64,000 bases of DNA. Source: Paludibacteraceae bacterium (GTDB taxonomy: Bacteria > Bacteroidota > Bacteroidia > Bacteroidales > Paludibacteraceae). The position numbers were made by a program, and so were the translations under genes. Positions 60,228 through 64,000 of this stretch are shown here, piece by piece. Below the pieces are notes generated by a model, which saw only the letters and a program-made list of their open reading frames with translations, had not been told where the DNA came from and ran no database searches. Every line of letters starts with the position of its first letter. Position 1 is the first letter of the stretch. The DNA lies in NCBI GenBank assembly GCA_024399495.1, contig JAKSNY010000003.1, positions 62,001-126,000 on the forward strand, read 5' to 3'.

Positions 60228-62750
60228 ATGGCAAAGCCCTCAAAACACGCTGAAAAACAGACAGAAGAGGCTTCTTCTCTTGGATTTTTCCAAAAGATTA
60301 AGGCTTTCTTCTCCAATGATACTGTGAAGTTTATCATTGGCGTCACGTTGTTTGCCGTAGGTATTTTTGTACTGCTTTCTGAAATCTCATTCATATTCAG
60401 TGGCAGAGAAGATTATAACCTGCTTACTAAAGGCGTAAGTGAATTGCAAGACGAGCCTAAAAAATTCTCCAATTTCTGCAGCAGCACAGGGGCAAACATT
60501 GCCAACATAATGATAAACAACTGGTTTGGTATTCCATCCATACTTGTTCCTATATTCCTGCTTATAGCCGGACACCGCTTGTGTAACCCAGATACCAAGT
60601 ATTCCGTTTTACGCCATTTCATAAATTGTTTCTTCTTAATGATTTGGACATCAGTACTTTTAGGTGCTGTAATTCCTAATGGACTGGTGCTTGATTTTAT
60701 CCGTCCTGGAGGCTTGCATGGAGTAATTGCGGCAGACTACATAAGCCTGCTGATAGGCCCCATCGGGTTATCACTGACATTGGCACTTACAATAATTATA
60801 TATTGTGCCATAACATTTGCATCGTTTGTTCCTAAAGTTCAATCATGGCTAAATGTAAAGAATTGGGAATCAAACAAATATGAAGATTTTGGGCAAGAAG
60901 GAATGCAGGAAGAACCTGCCGATGGCATAGGCGATGAAATTCAAGACTCAGACTTTAAGATTACTGATATACCGGAGGAGGAAAACCCTGTTGAAGACTC
61001 TCCTATCGATGATACTCCTGTTGAGGTTTCTCCTCTCGAGAATGTTCCTGTTGAAGACTCTCACGTTGAGGAAAACACCGCTATAATAGAGACTACAGAC
61101 GGACCACGTAATCCTGATTTGGAAGATACTGATACTGTTACAGATACAGATTCTGTAGGTTTTGCCGCTACCGTAGCCAAAAATGAAGAATCTGAGGCTG
61201 TAGAACAAAATACAGATTTATCTTTGGTGGAGAAATACGGAGAGTATGACCCTACATTGGAACTGCCTAATTATAAGCTGCCTACGTATGACTTGCTAAA
61301 GGATTACGGACAGATTGTATCTATTGATGAGGTGGAACAACAGCAGAATAAGGAGAAGATTATCTCCACCCTAAAGAGTTACAATGTGTTTGTAAAGGAT
61401 ATTCAAGCCACTATAGGACCTACCATAACACTATATGAGATAGTTCCTGTGGAGGGTACCCGTATTAATAAGATACGTAACCTTGGTGACGATATTGCTA
61501 TGAGTATTGCCGCTAAGGGTATCCGTATTATTGCCCCGATGCCAGGCAAAGGCACTATAGGAATTGAGGTGCCTAACAAGAAATCCCAAACGGTGTCAAT
61601 GCAGTCTGTATTGGCTTCAAAGAAATTCCAAGAGACCACATACGACCTTCCTGTAGCCCTTGGAAAGACCATTACAGATGAGGTATTTATGGTGGATTTG
61701 TGTAAGTTGCCGCACTTGCTTGTGGCTGGTGCTACAGGTCAAGGAAAATCCGTAGGACTCAATGCGATTATCACATCTTTATTGTATAAAAAGCACCCTT
61801 CGCAGTTGAAGATTGTACTTGTTGACCCTAAAAAGACCGAGTTCAGCATATATAGCGATATTGACAAGCATTTCCTTGCAAAATTACCTGAAAACGATGA
61901 TGCAGTTATTACAGATGTGGATAAAGTTATCCGCACTCTGCAATCTGTTTGTAAGGAGATGGACACACGTAATGATTTGCTTAAGAAAGCACATGTACGT
62001 AATATAAAGGAGTATAACGCCAAGTTTGTAAAGCGTGAACTGAATCCTGAAAACGGACACCACTACCTACCCTATATGGTTGTAATAATAGATGAGTACG
62101 GAGACCTTATTATGACCGCAGGCAAAGAGATAGAGGTGCCTATTGCACGTATTGCAGCGGTGGCACGTGCCGCAGGTATTCACATGGTTATTGCCACTCA
62201 GAGACCGTCCGCTAACATTGTAACGGGTCTTATTAAGGCTAACTTCCCTGCCCGTATGGCGTTTAAGGTTGCATCTATGGTGGATTCACGTACCATTTTG
62301 GACGCATCGGGTGCAAACCAATTGATTGGTAGAGGTGATATGCTGTTCCTGCAAGGCAGTGACATAACGCGTGTTCAATGTGCATTTGTAGATACTCCTG
62401 AGGTTGAAGATATCTGTAATTTTATAGCAGACCAAAAGGGCTACCCCGATGTTTTTGCATTGCCTGAGGTTGAAATGGCTGAAGATAGCGGAGACACTAA
62501 TATAAAAGGTGTGGATTTGACCAAAGACCGTGACCCGTTCTTTGCAGAGGTGGCAAGAATGATTGTCCTGAACCAAGATGCGTCTGTAAGTATGATTCAG
62601 CGTAAATTCAGCATCGGATTCAACCGTGCAGGCAGACTTATGGACCAAATGGAGGCGGCTGGCATTGTAGGACCGTCTAACGGAAGCAAGAAACGAGACA
62701 TATATGTGGGTACAGAGACAGAACTTGAAAATCTAATAAATAATTTATAA
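60228..62750 (+). CDS. ftsK: DNA translocase FtsK
   Basis: 840 residues from the ATG at 60228; the frame upstream spans the promoter. Four membrane segments (about residues 30-220) anchor it at the septum. An acidic linker (about 230-350) has imperfect six-residue repeats of PVEDSP/PIDDTP type. The motor domain has Walker A GATGQGKSVGLN, Walker B VVIIDEYGDL and ATQRPSANIVTGLIKANFP. The C-terminal winged helix (gamma domain, SVSMIQRKFSIGFNRAGRLM) reads DNA polarity motifs for chromosome dimer resolution. Confidence 0.95.
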   Translation: MAKPSKHAEKQTEEASSLGFFQKIKAFFSNDTVKFIIGVTLFAVGIFVLLSEISFIFSGREDYNLLTKGVSELQDEPKKFSNFCSSTGANIANIMINNWFGIPSILVPIFLLIAGHRLCNPDTKYSVLRHFINCFFLMIWTSVLLGAVIPNGLVLDFIRPGGLHGVIAADYISLLIGPIGLSLTLALTIIIYCAITFASFVPKVQSWLNVKNWESNKYEDFGQEGMQEEPADGIGDEIQDSDFKITDIPEEENPVEDSPIDDTPVEVSPLENVPVEDSHVEENTAIIETTDGPRNPDLEDTDTVTDTDSVGFAATVAKNEESEAVEQNTDLSLVEKYGEYDPTLELPNYKLPTYDLLKDYGQIVSIDEVEQQQNKEKIISTLKSYNVFVKDIQATIGPTITLYEIVPVEGTRINKIRNLGDDIAMSIAAKGIRIIAPMPGKGTIGIEVPNKKSQTVSMQSVLASKKFQETTYDLPVALGKTITDEVFMVDLCKLPHLLVAGATGQGKSVGLNAIITSLLYKKHPSQLKIVLVDPKKTEFSIYSDIDKHFLAKLPENDDAVITDVDKVIRTLQSVCKEMDTRNDLLKKAHVRNIKEYNAKFVKRELNPENGHHYLPYMVVIIDEYGDLIMTAGKEIEVPIARIAAVARAAGIHMVIATQRPSANIVTGLIKANFPARMAFKVASMVDSRTILDASGANQLIGRGDMLFLQGSDITRVQCAFVDTPEVEDICNFIADQKGYPDVFALPEVEMAEDSGDTNIKGVDLTKDRDPFFAEVARMIVLNQDASVSMIQRKFSIGFNRAGRLMDQMEAAGIVGPSNGSKKRDIYVGTETELENLINNL

Positions 62751-62762
62751 ATACTTTTAATT

Positions 62763-64000
62763 ATGAAACGCGATAACGCTATTTTTGACATCATTGCCCG
62801 TGAGAGAGAACGTCAGCTTAAGGGCATTGAACTTATTGCATCAGAGAACTTTGTAAGCGACCAAGTTATGGAGGCTATGGGTTCATGTCTTACAAACAAG
62901 TATGCAGAGGGCTACCCTGGACACCGTTATTATGGTGGTTGCCAAGTGGTTGATGAGAGTGAGCAACTTGCCATTGACCGTCTTAAAGAGATTTTTGGTG
63001 CTACTTGGGCTAATGTTCAGCCACATTCAGGTGCACAGGCTAACGCCGCTGTATTTCTTGCAGTCCTTAATCCAGGCGATAAGTTTATGGGTCTTAATCT
63101 TGCTCATGGCGGACACCTTTCTCACGGCTCGTTGGTTAATACATCGGGTTTGATATACACTCCTTGTGAGTATAACCTTAATGAGGCTACAGGACGTGTT
63201 GATTATGACCAAATGGAAGAGATAGCATTGCGTGAAAAACCAAAGATGATTATAGGTGGTGGTTCCGCTTACTCTCGTGAGTGGGATTACAAGCGTATGC
63301 GTGAGATTGCAGACAAGGTTGGTGCTATTCTTATGGTGGATATGGCTCACCCTGCAGGTCTTATTGCAGCAGGTCTGCTGAACAACCCTCTTGATTATGC
63401 TCACATTGTAACATCTACAACTCATAAGACACTACGTGGACCACGTGGCGGTGTAATTATGATGCGTACAGATTTCCCTAATCCTAAGGGCGTTAAGACT
63501 CCTAAGGGTGAAGTTAAGATGATGTCAGCTTGCCTTGATTCTGCCGTATTCCCTGGCATTCAAGGCGGTCCTCTTGAACACGTAATTGCCGCTAAAGCTG
63601 TTGCATTTGGAGAGTGCTTGCAACCAGAATATAAAGAGTATCAGAAACAGGTTAAGAAAAATGCAGCCAAACTTGCAGAGGAGTTAATCAAACGTGGATT
63701 CAAGATTATTTCAGGCGGTACAGACAACCACTCTATGCTTGTAGATTTGCGTACTAAATATCCTGAACTTACAGGTAAGGTTGCTGAGAAGGCTCTTGTT
63801 GCCGCAGACATTACCGTAAACAAGAATATGGTTCCGTTTGACAGCCGTTCCGCTTTCCAAACATCGGGTATCCGTCTTGGAACACCTGCAATAACAACTC
63901 GTGGTGCAAAAGAAGACCTTATGGTAGAAATTGCCGAGATGATTGAAGAGGTTCTCAATGCCCCTGAAGATGAGGCTGTTATTGCAAAAGTACGTGCTCG
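62763..64000 (+). CDS. glyA: Serine hydroxymethyltransferase (cut by window end)
   Basis: Interconverts serine and glycine with tetrahydrofolate. The first 412 codons are present: [27 protein letters not shown], the SHGS loop, [12 protein letters not shown] and the PLP-lysine motif [13 protein letters not shown]. The full family length is near 426 residues, so only about 14 residues are missing. It starts 12 bases after ftsK. It contains CATCGGG at 63142 and 63862. Confidence 0.95.
   Translation, partial: MKRDNAIFDIIARERERQLKGIELIASENFVSDQVMEAMGSCLTNKYAEGYPGHRYYGGCQVVDESEQLAIDRLKEIFGATWANVQPHSGAQANAAVFLAVLNPGDKFMGLNLAHGGHLSHGSLVNTSGLIYTPCEYNLNEATGRVDYDQMEEIALREKPKMIIGGGSAYSREWDYKRMREIADKVGAILMVDMAHPAGLIAAGLLNNPLDYAHIVTSTTHKTLRGPRGGVIMMRTDFPNPKGVKTPKGEVKMMSACLDSAVFPGIQGGPLEHVIAAKAVAFGECLQPEYKEYQKQVKKNAAKLAEELIKRGFKIISGGTDNHSMLVDLRTKYPELTGKVAEKALVAADITVNKNMVPFDSRSAFQTSGIRLGTPAITTRGAKEDLMVEIAEMIEEVLNAPEDEAVIAKVRA

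Noticed and set aside
61000-61100. Repeat array in ftsK as an inserted repeat
   Set aside because: The PVEDSP-type repeats lie in the normally variable acidic linker of FtsK and need no special explanation.
7952-63868. CATCGGG as the FtsK-orienting (KOPS) motif
   Set aside because: Both orientations are about equally frequent across the window, while KOPS motifs are strongly polar; whole-genome data could still change this.

Overview
The window looks like a chromosome segment of an uncultivated or poorly described member of the Bacteroidales (Bacteroidota). Several promoters fit the Bacteroidota form (TTG near -33, TAnnTTTG near -7). The core genes (VorABCD 2-oxoacid oxidoreductase, DnaJ/GrpE, YidC, HisS, FtsK, GlyA, a PorT-like barrel, a Wzi-like protein, a carboxypeptidase-regulatory-like secreted protein) are typical of that group. 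The DNA is AT-rich. I recognised no tRNA, rRNA, CRISPR array or intact insertion sequence.

Layout. 1-7.7 kb is accessory DNA: a two-gene Gabija anti-phage system (gajA, gajB), an unknown membrane protein, a DUF4062/ATP-binding/winged-helix protein with a 12-bp tandem repeat, and a HigBA toxin-antitoxin pair. 7.7-18.7 kb is a surface polysaccharide locus: DUF616-like protein, ManC, deacetylase, FemAB-like protein, sugar transferase, Wzi-like barrel, then wbpE, wbpD and wbpB for a diacetamido-uronic acid. 18.8-28.4 kb holds HipBA, a secreted protein, a ClpB lacking its N-terminal domain, a WYL regulator with a divergent UDG-fold gene, and small envelope or unknown genes. 28.4-38.8 kb is a second accessory island: a structured RNA candidate, an operon of three dynamin-like GTPases with a frameshifted coiled-coil protein (resembling Eleos/LeoABC-type systems), gene remnants, a zinc-ribbon gene whose 3' end recurs twice downstream, and three toxin-antitoxin modules (MNT/HEPN, AbiEi-like/AbiEii, HTH/zeta-like). 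39.3-50.8 kb is housekeeping: UspA, vorDBAC, mnmA, dnaJ, grpE, yidC, thioredoxin, lipoprotein, cca. 50.8-53.2 kb carries a tripartite HipBST system and an XRE/toxin pair. 53.2-56.7 kb has a second structured RNA candidate and a transferred-looking sugar cassette (aminotransferase, ATP-grasp, GT2). 56.9-64 kb returns to core genes: porT-like, hisS, usp, ftsK and truncated glyA.

Three signals are not explained by genes. First, five intergenic elements of about 125-150 bp share conserved joints and ACA-loop hairpins, while the stem sequences, including long outer inverted repeats, differ between copies yet stay paired. Second, the heptamer CATCGGG/CCCGATG occurs about 45 times by my hand count, roughly fifteen times the base-composition expectation, and is absent from all three AT-rich accessory blocks. 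Third, two intergenic RNA candidates (28.5 kb and 53.4 kb) fold as long 6S-like rods, and both carry GCGTGGACT on the 3' side of the central region.
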